DNA from: Jatrophihabitans endophyticus
GTDB taxonomy: Bacteria; Actinomycetota; Actinomycetes; Mycobacteriales; Jatrophihabitantaceae
Assembly (NCBI RefSeq): GCF_900129455.1
Contig: NZ_FQVU01000005.1
Location: 124,001 to 188,000 of the forward strand
Direction: 5' to 3'
Length of the DNA stretch: 64,000 bases
Shown here piece after piece: positions 1 through 9,522 of the stretch (position 1 is its first letter; every line of letters starts with the position of its first letter). A program made the translations under genes and the position numbers. Under the pieces are notes generated by a model, which ran no database searches, was not told the DNA's origin, and saw only the letters and a list, made by a program, of their open reading frames with translations.

Positions 1-2
1 CC

Positions 3-794
3 GCGGCCGGCGGCACGCGCAAGCCCCGGCAGGACGCGCAGGCCGCCGAGCTGCTGGTCGGTCGCAACCCCGTCGCCGAGGCGCTGCGGGCGCAGATCCC
101 GGCCACCGCGCTCTACCTCGCCCAGGGGATCGAGGCCGACGAGCGGATCACCGAGGCGGTCCGCCTCGCCGGCAACCGCAACCTCGCGCTGCTCGAGGTC
201 AGCCGGGCCGAGCTCGACCGCCGCACCGGCGGCATCCTGCACCAGGGCATCGCCCTGCAGGTGCCGCCGTTCTCCTATCACGAGCTGCCCGACCTGCTGC
301 GCGAAGCCGCCGAGCACGGCGCGCCACCGCTCGTGGTCGCGCTCGACGGCGTCACCGATCCGCGCAACCTCGGTGCGGTCGTCCGCTCGGCGGTCGCGTT
401 CGGCGCTCACGGCGTCGTGCTCCCCGAACGGCGGTCGGCGTCGATCACGCCGACGGCGTGGCGGACGTCGGCCGGCACCGCGGCGCGGCTGCCGATCGCG
501 CAGGTCACCAACATCGTGCGCGCGCTCAAGCAGTGCAAGGACGCGGGCCTGTTCGTCGTCGGTCTCGACGCCGACGGCACCACGTCGTTGGACGACCTGG
601 AGCTCGCGAGCGAGCCCGTGGTGGTCGTCGTCGGATCGGAAGGGCGGGGACTGTCGCGGCTGGTGACCGAGACCTGCGACCTCACCGTGTCGATCCCGAT
701 GAGCGCCGCCGCCGAGTCGTTGAACGCCTCGGTCGCCGCCGCGGTCACGCTCGCCGAGATCGCGCGGCGGCGACGCGCCCAGCCGTCAGGCTGA
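3..794 (+). CDS. rlmB: 23S rRNA (guanosine-2'-O-)-methyltransferase RlmB, 5' truncated by window edge
   Basis: The reading frame is open from the first bases, so the true start lies left of the window. The visible part has the small substrate-binding domain ([22 protein letters not shown]) and then a SpoU/TrmH catalytic domain with the three knot motifs: [26 protein letters not shown] and [17 protein letters not shown]. This family methylates the 2'-OH of G2251 in 23S rRNA. The stop codon overlaps the 3' end of the convergent acyltransferase gene by 9 bp. The family is certain. The choice of RlmB over other SpoU members rests on the N-terminal domain. Confidence 0.93.
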   Translation, partial: AAGGTRKPRQDAQAAELLVGRNPVAEALRAQIPATALYLAQGIEADERITEAVRLAGNRNLALLEVSRAELDRRTGGILHQGIALQVPPFSYHELPDLLREAAEHGAPPLVVALDGVTDPRNLGAVVRSAVAFGAHGVVLPERRSASITPTAWRTSAGTAARLPIAQVTNIVRALKQCKDAGLFVVGLDADGTTSLDDLELASEPVVVVVGSEGRGLSRLVTETCDLTVSIPMSAAAESLNASVAAAVTLAEIARRRRAQPSG

Positions 795-1541
795 CTTGCG
801 CTTGCGGTCGACGTAGGTGCGCGTCGGCACGTAGAAGGTGGGGGGCGCGGGCTCGTTGCGCAGCACCGCGACCTGCTGGCGCACCGCGGCCATGATCTCG
901 TCGGTGATGGCGCGCAGGTTCTCCTGGGTCGGCTCCACGCCCCGCCAGTGGCTGAGGTCGAGCGGCTCGCCGACCGAGGCCTGCGCCGTGCGCCGGCGAC
1001 CGAGGCTCAGGCCCAGCCGCGCCGGCCCGCGACCGCCGCGCTTCTCCGCCCCCCACTGCCCGACCGGTACGACGGGGACGTCCGGCGCGAGCAGGACGAG
1101 GCGGGCGATGCCGGTCTTGCCCTGCATCGGCCAGTTGGCGGGGTCCTTCGTCGTCGTCCCCTCCGGGTAGATGACGATGGCCTCGTGACGCTCGAGCGCG
1201 GCGACGGCGTGACGCAGCGACTGCGCGGCGTCGGTCGTGCCGCGGTGGACCGGGATCTGTCCCGCACCGCTCATGATGCGGCCGACCACGGGCCAGTCGA
1301 AGACACCGGACTTGATCATGAACCGGGGGATGCGGCCGCTCTGCCACACGAGCCGCGCCATCAGCACGGTGTCGACGATCGAGATGTGGTTCATCGCGAT
1401 GAGCACGCCGCTGTCCTTCGGCGCGGGCATGCGGTCGAGGTGCCGCCAGCGGACGCGGAACAGCAGGCCGTCGAGCGGGTAGAGGATGACGACGCAGAGG
1501 CGGATCCAGAATCCGGCCTTCGGTTTGTGCAGACGGCTCAC
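786..1541 (-). CDS. 1-acyl-sn-glycerol-3-phosphate acyltransferase (PlsC family)
   Basis: 251 aa lysophospholipid acyltransferase. The catalytic HX4D motif is NHISIVD (H52, D57), and the EGTT substrate-binding motif is at 127-130. A hydrophobic N-terminal stretch (about 13-30) suggests membrane association at the inner leaflet, where the family makes phosphatidic acid from lysophosphatidic acid. Length is normal for the family. It overlaps the stop of rlmB, so the two genes are convergent. Acyl-donor preference and exact position specificity cannot be read from the sequence. Confidence 0.9.
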   Translation of the reverse strand: MSRLHKPKAGFWIRLCVVILYPLDGLLFRVRWRHLDRMPAPKDSGVLIAMNHISIVDTVLMARLVWQSGRIPRFMIKSGVFDWPVVGRIMSGAGQIPVHRGTTDAAQSLRHAVAALERHEAIVIYPEGTTTKDPANWPMQGKTGIARLVLLAPDVPVVPVGQWGAEKRGGRGPARLGLSLGRRRTAQASVGEPLDLSHWRGVEPTQENLRAITDEIMAAVRQQVAVLRNEPAPPTFYVPTRTYVDRKRKSA

Positions 1542-1603
1542 ACTGGCTCCCGCTCGTGGTTACGCGACCGTAGGTCAGTCTGCCTGGTGGCGACGTCGCC
1601 CGC

Positions 1604-2437
1604 TCAGCCGACCTCGTAGATGGACGGCGAGAGGAAGAAGGCGAGTACCTCGACATCCTCCTCGCGGGGTTCGCCGGCCGGCTCGTCGACGACGATCCCC
1701 GCCGCGGTGTCGGCGTAGGCCGTCAGCGCCGACACCCGGGTCACCGAGCGCGACCACGCGGGTTCGGCCGGGGTCTGGCGCGCCTGCGTCTCGAGCTGGT
1801 CGAGCTCGGCGGCGAGCGACAGGACGACGCCGCCGCGCGCCAGCAGGCCCGTCGTCCAGGCCGGGGTGGCCACGATGCGCCGCGCGGCGTCCGTGGCCGC
1901 GGCGAGCAGGGCGCGCTCCCGGGTCGGCGCGGTCCACTCGTCGCGCGGCGACCAGCGTCCGGAGGCCTCGATCGCGGCACGCTCGCGCGGTCCGATGCGC
2001 AGCGGGTCGGCGGCGACGTAGCGCATGGTGACCACCGCGGCCGCCGCGAAGAGCAGCAGCAGCACGAGTGCCACCACCCCGAGGACGGTGGAGCCGGTCG
2101 TGAACGCGACGACGACCAGGACGAGGTCGAGCGCGGCGAGCAGGGCGGCCGGCCGCGCCACCTTGGCGATCAGCGGGAGTCGCGGGAAGTCGTCGCCCGC
2201 CGGCGGGAGGCCCGCGTCGGCCCGCGCGACGACGATCGCGCCGACGTCGTCGGGCAGCGGCCGGATCGGGGTGGGCGACGTGACCTCCTCCGGTCGGTGC
2301 GACGCGGGCGAGTCGAGCACGGCGGCGACCGCGAGACGGGCCTGCCGGAGCCGCTCGGCCGGGTGCGCATGCCCCTGCGGCGCAGGTGCGAAGGAAGCCA
2401 TCGGGACATCGTGCTCGCCGCGGATGTGACTCGCCAA
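1604..2437 (-). CDS. hypothetical protein with two membrane segments
   Basis: 277 aa, no family recognised. A proline/alanine-rich N-terminal part (to about residue 85) is followed by a hydrophobic hairpin (roughly 95-140: LLAALDLVLVVVAF and VLGVVALVLLLLFAAAAVV). An alanine/arginine-rich, probably helical cytoplasmic domain completes it. A second in-frame Met (MASFAPAPQG, 12 codons in) is an equally good start. It lies just left of tRNA-Thr on the opposite strand. Codon usage matches the neighbours, so it is a real gene, but its role is unknown. Confidence 0.7.
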   Translation of the reverse strand: MASHIRGEHDVPMASFAPAPQGHAHPAERLRQARLAVAAVLDSPASHRPEEVTSPTPIRPLPDDVGAIVVARADAGLPPAGDDFPRLPLIAKVARPAALLAALDLVLVVVAFTTGSTVLGVVALVLLLLFAAAAVVTMRYVAADPLRIGPRERAAIEASGRWSPRDEWTAPTRERALLAAATDAARRIVATPAWTTGLLARGGVVLSLAAELDQLETQARQTPAEPAWSRSVTRVSALTAYADTAAGIVVDEPAGEPREEDVEVLAFFLSPSIYEVG

Positions 2438-2471
2438 GGCGCCCCGGACGGCGGGTAGCCTCGACCCGCTT

Positions 2472-2545
2472 GCCGCCTTAGCTCAGTTGGCCAGAGCAAC
2501 CGCCTTGTAAGCGGTAGGTCGTCGGTTCGAACCCGACAGGCGGCT
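2472..2545 (+). tRNA. tRNA-Thr (anticodon TGT)
   Basis: A 74-nt cloverleaf. The 7-bp acceptor stem GCCGCCT/AGGCGGC is perfect, with discriminator T. The D arm is GCTC...GAGC. The anticodon arm ACCGC-CTTGTAA-GCGGT places TGT at positions 34-36, which reads ACA (Thr). The T arm is GTCGG-TTCGAAC-CCGAC. CCA is not encoded. Confidence 0.97.
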
Positions 2546-2650
2546 CCGGGGACGCCGCGGGCGGGCGCGCGGGTCGTGCGCCCGCGTCGTCGTCGCGGCC
2601 GTGGACCAGTAGGGTTCGGGCGGCACCGGTACCGGACGAGGGACGACGAC

Positions 2651-3403
2651 ATGACGACGACGGCGAAGAAGCTGAGCAGGCACGAGTTCCTCCAGGGACT
2701 GCACGAGCTGCTCCGACCCCGCACCTACGTCGAGACCGGCATCCAGACGGGCTCCAGCATCACGTTGTCGCGCGCCGCGAGCATCGGCATCGACCCCGAG
2801 TTCTCCATCAACTCCGAGCTGCTGGCGCCGGTGCACCTGGCCCGCACCACGAGCGACGAGTTCTTCGCCCGCGCCAACCCGCTCGCCTCGCTGCCGACCC
2901 GCACCATCGACCTCGCCTTCGTCGACGGGATGCACCTGTCCGAGTACGCGCTGCGCGACTACCTGGCCGTCGAGCGCTTCACGACGACGACCAGCGTGGT
3001 GCTCTTCGACGACATGCTGCCGCGCAACGTCGACGAGGCCGCCCGGTACCGCCACACGACGGCGTGGACCGGCGACGTCTACAAGGCCGCCGACGCGCTG
3101 CGCCGGTTCTGCCCCGAGGTCGTCGTCATCGAGCTCGACACCACGCCGACCGGCACCGTGCTCGTGCTCGCGCCGAACGCGTCGCGCGACGGCGTGCTGC
3201 CCGGCTACGACGACTGGCTGGTCGAGGCCACCGCGCCGGACCCGCAGGACGTGCCCACCGAGATCCTCACCCGGTCGCGGGCCAAGGACCCGGCGCGGGT
3301 GCTGGCGAGCACCGGCTGGGCCGAGCTGGTGCGGCTGCGGGCCAAGCGCAAGCCGCCGACGGCCGAGACCGTCCGGGCCGCGTTCGCCGACATCCTGCGC
3401 TGA
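2651..3403 (+). CDS. class I SAM-dependent methyltransferase-like protein
   Basis: 250 aa. The ATG at 2651 is preferred to an upstream in-frame ATG because the added residues are an arginine-rich stretch unlike coding sequence, and GAGGG lies about 9 nt upstream. The Rossmann core has YVETGIQTGSS (glycine-rich loop), GIDPEF (acidic residue after strand 2) and DLAFVDGMHLSEYALRDY, typical of the Methyltransf_24 family. The substrate is unknown. It is followed by a strong hairpin shared with the convergent gene. Confidence 0.75.
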   Translation: MTTTAKKLSRHEFLQGLHELLRPRTYVETGIQTGSSITLSRAASIGIDPEFSINSELLAPVHLARTTSDEFFARANPLASLPTRTIDLAFVDGMHLSEYALRDYLAVERFTTTTSVVLFDDMLPRNVDEAARYRHTTAWTGDVYKAADALRRFCPEVVVIELDTTPTGTVLVLAPNASRDGVLPGYDDWLVEATAPDPQDVPTEILTRSRAKDPARVLASTGWAELVRLRAKRKPPTAETVRAAFADILR

Positions 3404-3447
3404 GCCCACCACCAGCCGGCGATGTACGGGCCGGCGCCGAACAGCCG

Positions 3448-3478
3448 ACGACCGCCGCGCGGGCCGCGCGGCGGTCGT
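3448..3478. terminator. bidirectional hairpin terminator
   Basis: A perfect 13-bp stem (ACGACCGCCGCGC and its complement) with a 5-nt loop lies between two convergent genes. There is no U tract, as is common in actinobacteria. Confidence 0.75.
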
Positions 3479-3503
3479 GGGTGGTGCGTCTGCGGGTCGG
3501 GCG

Positions 3504-4010
3504 TCAGCCCAGCACGCGGCGCGCCGAGGCGCGCAGCGTCGTCCTGATGCGGCGCGCGCGGTCGGCCGGCAGCTGCGCCAGCGCGCGGTCGGCCACCTGG
3601 CCCGCGGTCGAGGCGACGCGCTGCTTCGCGGTGCGCGGGTAGGCGTTCGCCGGGACGAGGGAGCCGCGGGTGCGGTCCCCCCAGAGCAGCACGAGCGGCC
3701 GGTCGCCCTGGACGAGCAGCCGGGCGTTGAGCCGCTGCGCGTTGCGGACGTTCTTGCCGAGCGCGACGTTCCAGATGCCGTCGCGCACCTTGCCCCGCGG
3801 CAGCCGGGCGACGAGTGCGCTGCCGGACGGCTGCGTCGACAGGGCTGCGGTGGCGACGGCCTTGCGGTCGCCGCAGGTCAACGTGAGGGCCTCGACCCCG
3901 GCGAGGTTCTCCTTGGGGTCGGCCAGCACGATCTCGACGTCGGCCCCGCGGCGTCGGGCATAGCTGCCGACCAGGTCGAAATCGGCAGACGGCGGCAACG
4001 AGTCGCCCAT
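3504..4010 (-). CDS. hypothetical protein, possible glycosyltransferase partner
   Basis: 168 aa. The ATG at 4010 follows a clear GAGGGAGC ribosome site. The longer open frame upstream is arginine-rich noise. There is no signal peptide or membrane segment. The C-terminal third is basic and alanine-rich (RVASTAGQVADRALAQ...). The central part (LTLTCGDRKAVATAAL, DGIWNVALG, LNARLLVQGDRPLVLLWG) looks like a beta-rich fold, but I do not recognise a family. It is transcribed divergently from the mannosyltransferase at 4178, so a shared envelope role is possible but unproven. Confidence 0.6.
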   Translation of the reverse strand: MGDSLPPSADFDLVGSYARRRGADVEIVLADPKENLAGVEALTLTCGDRKAVATAALSTQPSGSALVARLPRGKVRDGIWNVALGKNVRNAQRLNARLLVQGDRPLVLLWGDRTRGSLVPANAYPRTAKQRVASTAGQVADRALAQLPADRARRIRTTLRASARRVLG

Positions 4011-4177
4011 GATGCTCCCTCGCTCGCGATCGGTGTCGTCGCAGGAGCTTACTGCGCCGGGACGCACCCGCACCCGCCGCCTCCGGGCCGGGCGCCGCCG
4101 GGCGATCACCTGGTGTTCAACGACGCGCCGCCCCGACCTGGGCTGCATGACAGCGACGAGCAGGACCGTCGGTACCC

Positions 4178-5314
4178 GTGCGGATCGCGATGATCGCCGA
4201 GACCTTCACCCCGGCCGTCAACGGGGTCGTCAACTCCGTCCGTCAGGTCGCAGACCAGCTCGCCGCGCGGGGTCACCGGCCGATCGTCGTCGCGCCGTCC
4301 GGCGCCGACTACCGCAGTGCGTGCGGCCGCACCGTCGAGGTCGTCACCGTGCCCGCCGTGGCGCTGCCCGGCTACCGCGGGCTGGACGTCGCGCGTCCCG
4401 GCCTGGACCTGCGAGGGTTGCTCGCCGATCTCGCCCCGGACGTCGTCCATCTCGCCTCGCCGGCCGTGCTCGGCCGGGCCGCGACGACGGCGGCCGCCGC
4501 CCTCGCGCTGCCGACGGTCGCGATCTGGCAGACCGACCTCTCGTCGTTCGCCCGTCGCTACCACCTCGGCGTCGGCGCGCCCTTCGTGTGGAGCCGGCTG
4601 CGTCGCGTCCACAACGCCGCCGACCTGACGCTCGTGCCGTCGAGCGCCTCGGCCCGGCAGCTGCGCCGGCAGGGCATCGGCCCGCTCGCGCTGTGGCAGC
4701 GCGGCGTCGACCGCGACCTGTTCGACCCGCGGCGGCGCGACGACGCGTGGCGGCGCGGGATCGCGCCGCACGACGAGCTCGTCGTCGGCTTCGTCGGCCG
4801 GCTCGCCGCCGAGAAGCGGGTCCACCTGCTCGCGCCGTTGGCGCGCACGCCCGGCGTGCGGGTCGTGATCGTCGGGGACGGCCCCCGGCGCCCCGCCCTG
4901 CAGCGGCTGCTCCCGGCCGCCCACTTCACCGGTCAGCTGACCGGCCGCGAGCTCGGCCGGGCGGTGGCCTCCCTGGACGTCCTCGTGCACCCCGGGGCGG
5001 ACGAGACGTTCTGCCAGGTCGTGCAGGAGGCGCTCTGCGCGGGCGTCCCCGTCGTCGCCACCGCGTCCGGCGGCCCGCTCGACCTGGTGCGCCACGGCCA
5101 CAACGGGCTGCTGTGGACCGACGGCGACCCGACGCTGCTCGCCGCGCAGGTGGTCGGGCTGCGCGACGACCGTGCCGCGCTCGCCGCCCTCGCCGCGCGG
5201 GCCCGCCCGTCGGTCGTCCACCGGACGTGGGCGCGCGTCACCGACGAGCTGCTCGGTCACTACCACCGGGTGATCGAGCACCGCGGCACCGGCGGCGCGC
5301 GCCGCGCGAGCTGA
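4178..5314 (+). CDS. GT-B glycosyltransferase, MgtA-like GDP-mannose-dependent mannosyltransferase
   Basis: 378 aa with a GTG start. The N-terminus (RIAMIAETFTPAVNGVVNSVRQV) matches the nucleotide-fold start of actinobacterial alpha-mannosyltransferases of the MgtA type. The C-terminal domain has VGFVGRLAAEKRV, VIVGDGP and a donor-binding helix HPGADETFCQVVQEALCAGVPVVA with the EX7E motif of family GT4. Such enzymes add mannose to glycolipid or lipoglycan anchors on the cytoplasmic face. The acceptor is not determined here. Confidence 0.82.
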   Translation: MRIAMIAETFTPAVNGVVNSVRQVADQLAARGHRPIVVAPSGADYRSACGRTVEVVTVPAVALPGYRGLDVARPGLDLRGLLADLAPDVVHLASPAVLGRAATTAAAALALPTVAIWQTDLSSFARRYHLGVGAPFVWSRLRRVHNAADLTLVPSSASARQLRRQGIGPLALWQRGVDRDLFDPRRRDDAWRRGIAPHDELVVGFVGRLAAEKRVHLLAPLARTPGVRVVIVGDGPRRPALQRLLPAAHFTGQLTGRELGRAVASLDVLVHPGADETFCQVVQEALCAGVPVVATASGGPLDLVRHGHNGLLWTDGDPTLLAAQVVGLRDDRAALAALAARARPSVVHRTWARVTDELLGHYHRVIEHRGTGGARRAS

Positions 5315-5321
5315 CCGCTCG

Positions 5322-5957
5322 CTAGTCGGCGATGCCGTGCTCGACCGCCCACCGGGTCAGCTCGACCCGGTTGTGCAGCTGCAGCTTCTGCAGCGTGTTC
5401 TGCACGTGATTCTGCACCGTGCGGTACGAGACGCCGAGCCGCTCGCCGATGGCCTTGGCCGACAGACCGGTGGACACCAGCCGCAGCACGTCGGTCTCGC
5501 GCTCGGTCAGCACCGCCGCCGGGGACGGCTCGTCGCGTTCGATGCGTCGGTACTCGCCGAGCACGAGCGCGGCGAGCCCGGGCGAGAACGTCGCGCGCCC
5601 CTCGGCCGTCCGCTCGACCGCGGTCAGCAGCTCGGCACGACTCGCCGACTTCACGAGGTAGCCGCGGGCGCCGCCCTTCACGGCGGCGAGGACGTCGGCG
5701 TCCTCGCCGGACTGGGAGAACATCAGCACGCGCACGGACGGGTCCGCGGCGACGATCGCCGCGGCCGCCTCGACCCCCGACATCCGGGGGAGCTGCAGGT
5801 CCATCAGGACGACCTCCGGCCGCACCGCCGGCGCGACCCGCACCGCCGACTCCCCGTCGCCGAAGGCGCCGACGACCTCGTACCCGGCCTGGACGAGGTC
5901 ACGCTCGAGCGCGTCGCGCCAGATCGGGTGGTCGTCCACGAGCATCACGCGGGTCAT
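5322..5957 (-). CDS. NarL/LuxR-family response regulator
   Basis: 211 aa. The receiver domain starts MTRVMLVDDH, with phospho-acceptor D53 (VVLMDLQLP) and the conserved Lys in GYLVKSAS. The C-terminal LuxR-type HTH is at about 145-205 (LTERETDVLRLVSTGLSAKAIGERLGVSYRTVQNHV). The start overlaps the stop of the kinase gene by 4 bp, so the pair is translationally coupled. No target genes are indicated by the sequence. Confidence 0.93.
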   Translation of the reverse strand: MTRVMLVDDHPIWRDALERDLVQAGYEVVGAFGDGESAVRVAPAVRPEVVLMDLQLPRMSGVEAAAAIVAADPSVRVLMFSQSGEDADVLAAVKGGARGYLVKSASRAELLTAVERTAEGRATFSPGLAALVLGEYRRIERDEPSPAAVLTERETDVLRLVSTGLSAKAIGERLGVSYRTVQNHVQNTLQKLQLHNRVELTRWAVEHGIAD

Positions 5958-7093
5958 CGCAGTGGCACCGCCATCTCTATCTCCGTCCCGTCCCCGGGCG
6001 ACGAGCTGATCGTGCATCGGCCGCCCAGCTCCTCGATGCGTCCTCGGATGGAGCGCGAGACGCCCATCCTGCCGTCGGCCGCCGCCTGTGCCAGCCGGGT
6101 CGGCGCGAACCCCACGCCGTCGTCGCGCACCGTGACCCGGACCTCGTCGGCGACGGTCTCGAGGAGCAGCCATACCCGGGCCGACTCGCCGGCGTGTGCG
6201 GCGACGTTGTGCAGCGCGGCGCGGACGGCGGCGACGATCTCGCGTCCCTGCGGACCGTCGACCGGCACGGGGTCGGCGGGGACGGACACCGTCACCGTGG
6301 TCGAGCGCAGTGCCCGCAGGTCGGCGGCGAGGTCGCGCACGGCGGCGTCCTGCGCGGGCGGCGGTCGCGACGAGATCAGGCCGCGCAGGGCGGCCTCCTG
6401 CTCGGCGGCCGCGTCGGCGAGGGCACCCCACCTGCCACCCTCGTCCCGGCCGGCCCGGTGGACGAGCCCGAGCACCTGCAGCACCCCGTCGTGGATGGAG
6501 CGGGCGAGCCGCTCCCGCTCGGCGAGTGCCGCGCGCTCGGCCGCGACCGTGCGCAGATCGTCCTCGGCCCGGACGGCGTAGGTCACGAGCGTGCCGACGA
6601 CGACGCCGACGACGGCCAGCAGGACGCCGCTGTACAGCGTCTCGCCGCTGTACCCCGCGCGCACGACGTACGCCGCGCAGTACTGGCAGCCCCCGGCGAG
6701 CAGCCCGGCGAGCGGGCCGCCGAGGAACGCCGCCTCGATCGTCGGGCCGGCCGCCCAGATCGTGGTGAGGGTGACCATGCCGCCGTGCTGCTGGGCGTCC
6801 GTCTGCACCGGGATCGTGGCGAGGGTCAGGGCGGCGGTGAGCACGACGTCGACGCCGACGACGGACCAGCGGTGGGCCTGCCCGGCCCAGGCGAGCGTGG
6901 CCACCGTCCCCGTGGTGACCGCCATCGCGACGCCCACCCCGAGACCGACGCCCGGGCGGTCGTAGAGGCGCTGCCACTGCACGATCAGGTACAGGCACAC
7001 CGCGAGCCCGGCGACGCGGTACACCGACACCGCCCGCCACAGCGACAGGCGCACGCCGGTCACGGGCAGGGCCACTCGCGGTGCCGCGCGCAT
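5954..7093 (-). CDS. membrane sensor histidine kinase (HisKA_3/NarX-like)
   Basis: 379 aa. Five or so hydrophobic segments occupy residues 15-175, without a large extracellular domain. The dimerisation box ERLARSIHDGVLQVLGL holds the phospho-accepting H201. The HATPase domain carries VTVRDDGVGFAP and a glycine-rich lid (SSPGDGTEIEMAVPL). The start chosen at 7093 removes a long arginine-rich, non-coding extension. It forms an operon with the downstream response regulator. The signal is unknown. Confidence 0.9.
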   Translation of the reverse strand: MRAAPRVALPVTGVRLSLWRAVSVYRVAGLAVCLYLIVQWQRLYDRPGVGLGVGVAMAVTTGTVATLAWAGQAHRWSVVGVDVVLTAALTLATIPVQTDAQQHGGMVTLTTIWAAGPTIEAAFLGGPLAGLLAGGCQYCAAYVVRAGYSGETLYSGVLLAVVGVVVGTLVTYAVRAEDDLRTVAAERAALAERERLARSIHDGVLQVLGLVHRAGRDEGGRWGALADAAAEQEAALRGLISSRPPPAQDAAVRDLAADLRALRSTTVTVSVPADPVPVDGPQGREIVAAVRAALHNVAAHAGESARVWLLLETVADEVRVTVRDDGVGFAPTRLAQAAADGRMGVSRSIRGRIEELGGRCTISSSPGDGTEIEMAVPLR

Positions 7094-7125
7094 GGCGCGA
7101 ACGGTAGCCGATCCGGCGGTTCCCC

Positions 7126-7572
7126 TCAGCGGGGTGCGAGGCCGTCCAGCGCGCCCCTGACCTCGGCCGGAACCGGGACCGGCCGGCGCGTGTCGCGATC
7201 GACGTACACGTGGACGAAGCGGCCGACGGCAGCCGGCGGGTCGGCGGCGCCGAAGAGGGCCAGGCGGTAGACGACGCTCGACGTCCCGGTGCGCTCCAGA
7301 GCGATGCCCGCCGTCACCTCCTCCGGAAAGCGCAGTTCCGCGAAATACCGACAGGACGTCTCGACGACCAGACCGATGGCGGGCAGCGTCCGGATGTCGA
7401 CACCGGCCGCCTCGATCAGCCAGCCGTTCACGGCGGTGTCGAACAAGAGGTAGTGGACGACGTTGTTGACGTGGCCGTAGACGTCGTCGTCCGACCACCG
7501 GGTCGGCAGCGTGCGCAGGACGGGGAAGTCGTGCCGCCGCAGCCGCTTCGCATCGCCGGTGTCGTCACTCAT
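7126..7572 (-). CDS. acyl-CoA thioesterase, hotdog (4HBT) family
   Basis: 148 aa single hotdog domain. The signature RWSDDDVYGHVNNVVHYLLFDTAV carries the catalytic acidic residue and the GHVNN loop of 4-hydroxybenzoyl-CoA-type thioesterases. VYVDRDTRRPVPVP is the typical last strand. Its ATG overlaps the stop of the upstream MFS gene by 4 bp, so they are co-expressed. The substrate is unknown. Confidence 0.88.
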   Translation of the reverse strand: MSDDTGDAKRLRRHDFPVLRTLPTRWSDDDVYGHVNNVVHYLLFDTAVNGWLIEAAGVDIRTLPAIGLVVETSCRYFAELRFPEEVTAGIALERTGTSSVVYRLALFGAADPPAAVGRFVHVYVDRDTRRPVPVPAEVRGALDGLAPR

Positions 7573-8825
7573 CGCGGCGATGCTGCCAGTTCGTCGTCGA
7601 CGAAGCGCGGGGTGGTCGACCGCCGGCTGGCCACGGTCATCACCCCGAGCGCGGTGAACAGCACCGCGATCGGCAGCGCCCACGAGCCGGTGACGCCGTA
7701 GAGCGCGCCGAACAGCAGCGGGCCCGTGCCGGCGATCAGGTAGCCGATGGCCTGCACGAACGCCGACAGCGTCGCGATCGTGTCGGCGGTCCGCGCGCGC
7801 ATGCCCAGCAGCGTCAGCAGCAGCGGGAAGGAACCGCCGCCCACGCCGGCGAGCACCACCCAGATCCAGGCGGTGGGACGCGGCGCGGCGGCCATCAGGA
7901 CGTAGGCGGTGGCGAGACAGACCACGAAGAGTCCGACGACGGCGCGGTGGTGACGGGCGGGGATGCGCGGCACGACCAGGGAGACCGGGATCGACAGGGC
8001 CGTGAGCACCGCGAGCATCGCACCGGCCGTCCCCGACTCGATGCCATGGTCGGTCAGGAAGCGCGCGAACCAGCCGAACGTGATGTAGGCCTGCATCGAC
8101 TGCGTGCCGAAGAACACCGTGAGGGCCCACGCGGTGCGGCTGCGCAACAGCGCCGACATCGGGACGGCTCGCGCCGGTGGCGCCGCGCTCCCGGCGGCGT
8201 CCGGGCCGGTCGGCGCGACGGGACCGGCGAGGGTGGTGGCGCGGGCGCGGCGATCGGCGGCGACGGTGGGCAGCCACGGCACGACCGCCACGGCGCTGAC
8301 GACCGCCCACGCCGCGAGCCCCTGGCGCCAGCCGTCGCCCGCCTCGCCGATCGGCACGGTGAGCCCCGCCGCGGCCGTCACGCCGACGGCGAGCGCGGTC
8401 GTGTACAGCGCGGTCATCGTCCCGATGCGGTCGGGGAAGTGCAGCTTGACGAGGCTGGGCATCAGCACGTTGCTCACGGCGCTGCCGGCGAGCGCGGCGG
8501 TGCTGACGACGACGAACAGCGCCACGCCGCCGGCGAACGGGCGCGTCGCCAACCCGACGGTGGTGACCGCGAGCGCGACGACCAGCAACCGGTGGGGGCC
8601 GAGGGCGCGGGCGAGCCGTGGGGTCGCGGCGCCGAAGGCGGCGAAGCAGAGCACCGGCATCGTCGTGATCAGCCCGGCCGCGCCGCCCGAGGCGTGCAGG
8701 TCGTCCTGCAGGTCGTCGAGCACGGCCCCGACGCTCGTGACGGCCGTGCGCATCGACAACCCGGTGACGAGCAGCGCGAGGACGAGGGCCGCCCTGGCGG
8801 CGCGCGAGGTCGTCGGAGCGGTCAC
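7569..8825 (-). CDS. MFS transporter, CynX/NimT-like
   Basis: 418 aa from a GTG at 8825; an upstream in-frame Met would add an arginine-rich tail. Twelve hydrophobic segments are visible. The early GLSMRTAVTSVGAVLDDLQDDL is typical of cyanate/2-nitroimidazole-type major facilitator proteins. It lies in the cytoplasmic membrane, probably as a proton-driven exporter. It is coupled to the downstream thioesterase by a 4-bp overlap. Confidence 0.85.
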   Translation of the reverse strand: MTAPTTSRAARAALVLALLVTGLSMRTAVTSVGAVLDDLQDDLHASGGAAGLITTMPVLCFAAFGAATPRLARALGPHRLLVVALAVTTVGLATRPFAGGVALFVVVSTAALAGSAVSNVLMPSLVKLHFPDRIGTMTALYTTALAVGVTAAAGLTVPIGEAGDGWRQGLAAWAVVSAVAVVPWLPTVAADRRARATTLAGPVAPTGPDAAGSAAPPARAVPMSALLRSRTAWALTVFFGTQSMQAYITFGWFARFLTDHGIESGTAGAMLAVLTALSIPVSLVVPRIPARHHRAVVGLFVVCLATAYVLMAAAPRPTAWIWVVLAGVGGGSFPLLLTLLGMRARTADTIATLSAFVQAIGYLIAGTGPLLFGALYGVTGSWALPIAVLFTALGVMTVASRRSTTPRFVDDELAASPR

Positions 8826-8869
8826 GTGCGCCCATCCTGCTCCGGGACGGCACCGGCCCCGACCCCGGG

Positions 8870-9520
8870 TCAGGCGGGCGGACCCACCGGGGCGAGGCGC
8901 AGGACGCACGCCCGCAGCTCGATCGGCTCGGTCGTCGTCCGGCGGGAGCCGTCGGGACGCGGGACCGTCACCCGGACCGCGTCCGAGAGCGGTGCGTTGC
9001 AGCTCGAGAAGTCGCGGAGCAGGCTCTCGCCGACGTCACCCGGCGCGATGGTGTACGCCCGGGCGCGGCTGCCGTTCGGCTGGGACTGCTGACCCACGGC
9101 CTTGCCGCCGCGCAGCAGTTGCGCGGTGGGGACGCCGGTGATGCGGCACGGTCGCGAGCCGTCGTTGACGTACTGCACCGCCGCGATCTCCGCTCCGCGC
9201 ACCGCACCTCCGGGCAGGACGCGCACGGAGAGCTTGTCGCAGGTCGTCGTCAGCGTCGCCGCCGCGCTCGTCGGCGCAGTGCTCGGCGCGGTGGTCGGGG
9301 TGGTCGACGCCGCGGTCGAGGACGGCGGCGGGCTCGTGGTGCTGGCCGGCGTCGTCGTCGGGGTGGCGGCTGACGACGCCGGGGTGGTGGGCGCCGCCGG
9401 TGGCGTGGACGCCGTCACCGGCGGTGTCGCCGTGTCGGTCGAGCCCGCCGAGCCGCCGCTCTGGCATCCCGCGAGCAGACCCGTCGCGGCGAGCACCAGC
9501 ACGGTGACCCGGCGGCGCAC
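8870..9520 (-). CDS. secreted lipoprotein with DUF4232 domain
   Basis: 216 aa from GTG 9520. A lipoprotein signal (VRRRVTVLVLAATGLLAGC) gives lipidated C19. A Ser/Thr/Pro-rich linker follows to about residue 90. The C-terminal domain contains CDKLSVRV, VQYVNDGSRPCRITGVPTAQLL and a late Cys pair, matching DUF4232. That domain is an extracellular beta-sandwich of unknown function common in actinobacteria. The start lies 2 nt past the stop of the large secreted protein upstream, so the two form an operon. TTG two codons earlier is an alternative start. Confidence 0.8.
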   Translation of the reverse strand: MRRRVTVLVLAATGLLAGCQSGGSAGSTDTATPPVTASTPPAAPTTPASSAATPTTTPASTTSPPPSSTAASTTPTTAPSTAPTSAAATLTTTCDKLSVRVLPGGAVRGAEIAAVQYVNDGSRPCRITGVPTAQLLRGGKAVGQQSQPNGSRARAYTIAPGDVGESLLRDFSSCNAPLSDAVRVTVPRPDGSRRTTTEPIELRACVLRLAPVGPPA

Positions 9521-9522
9521 GG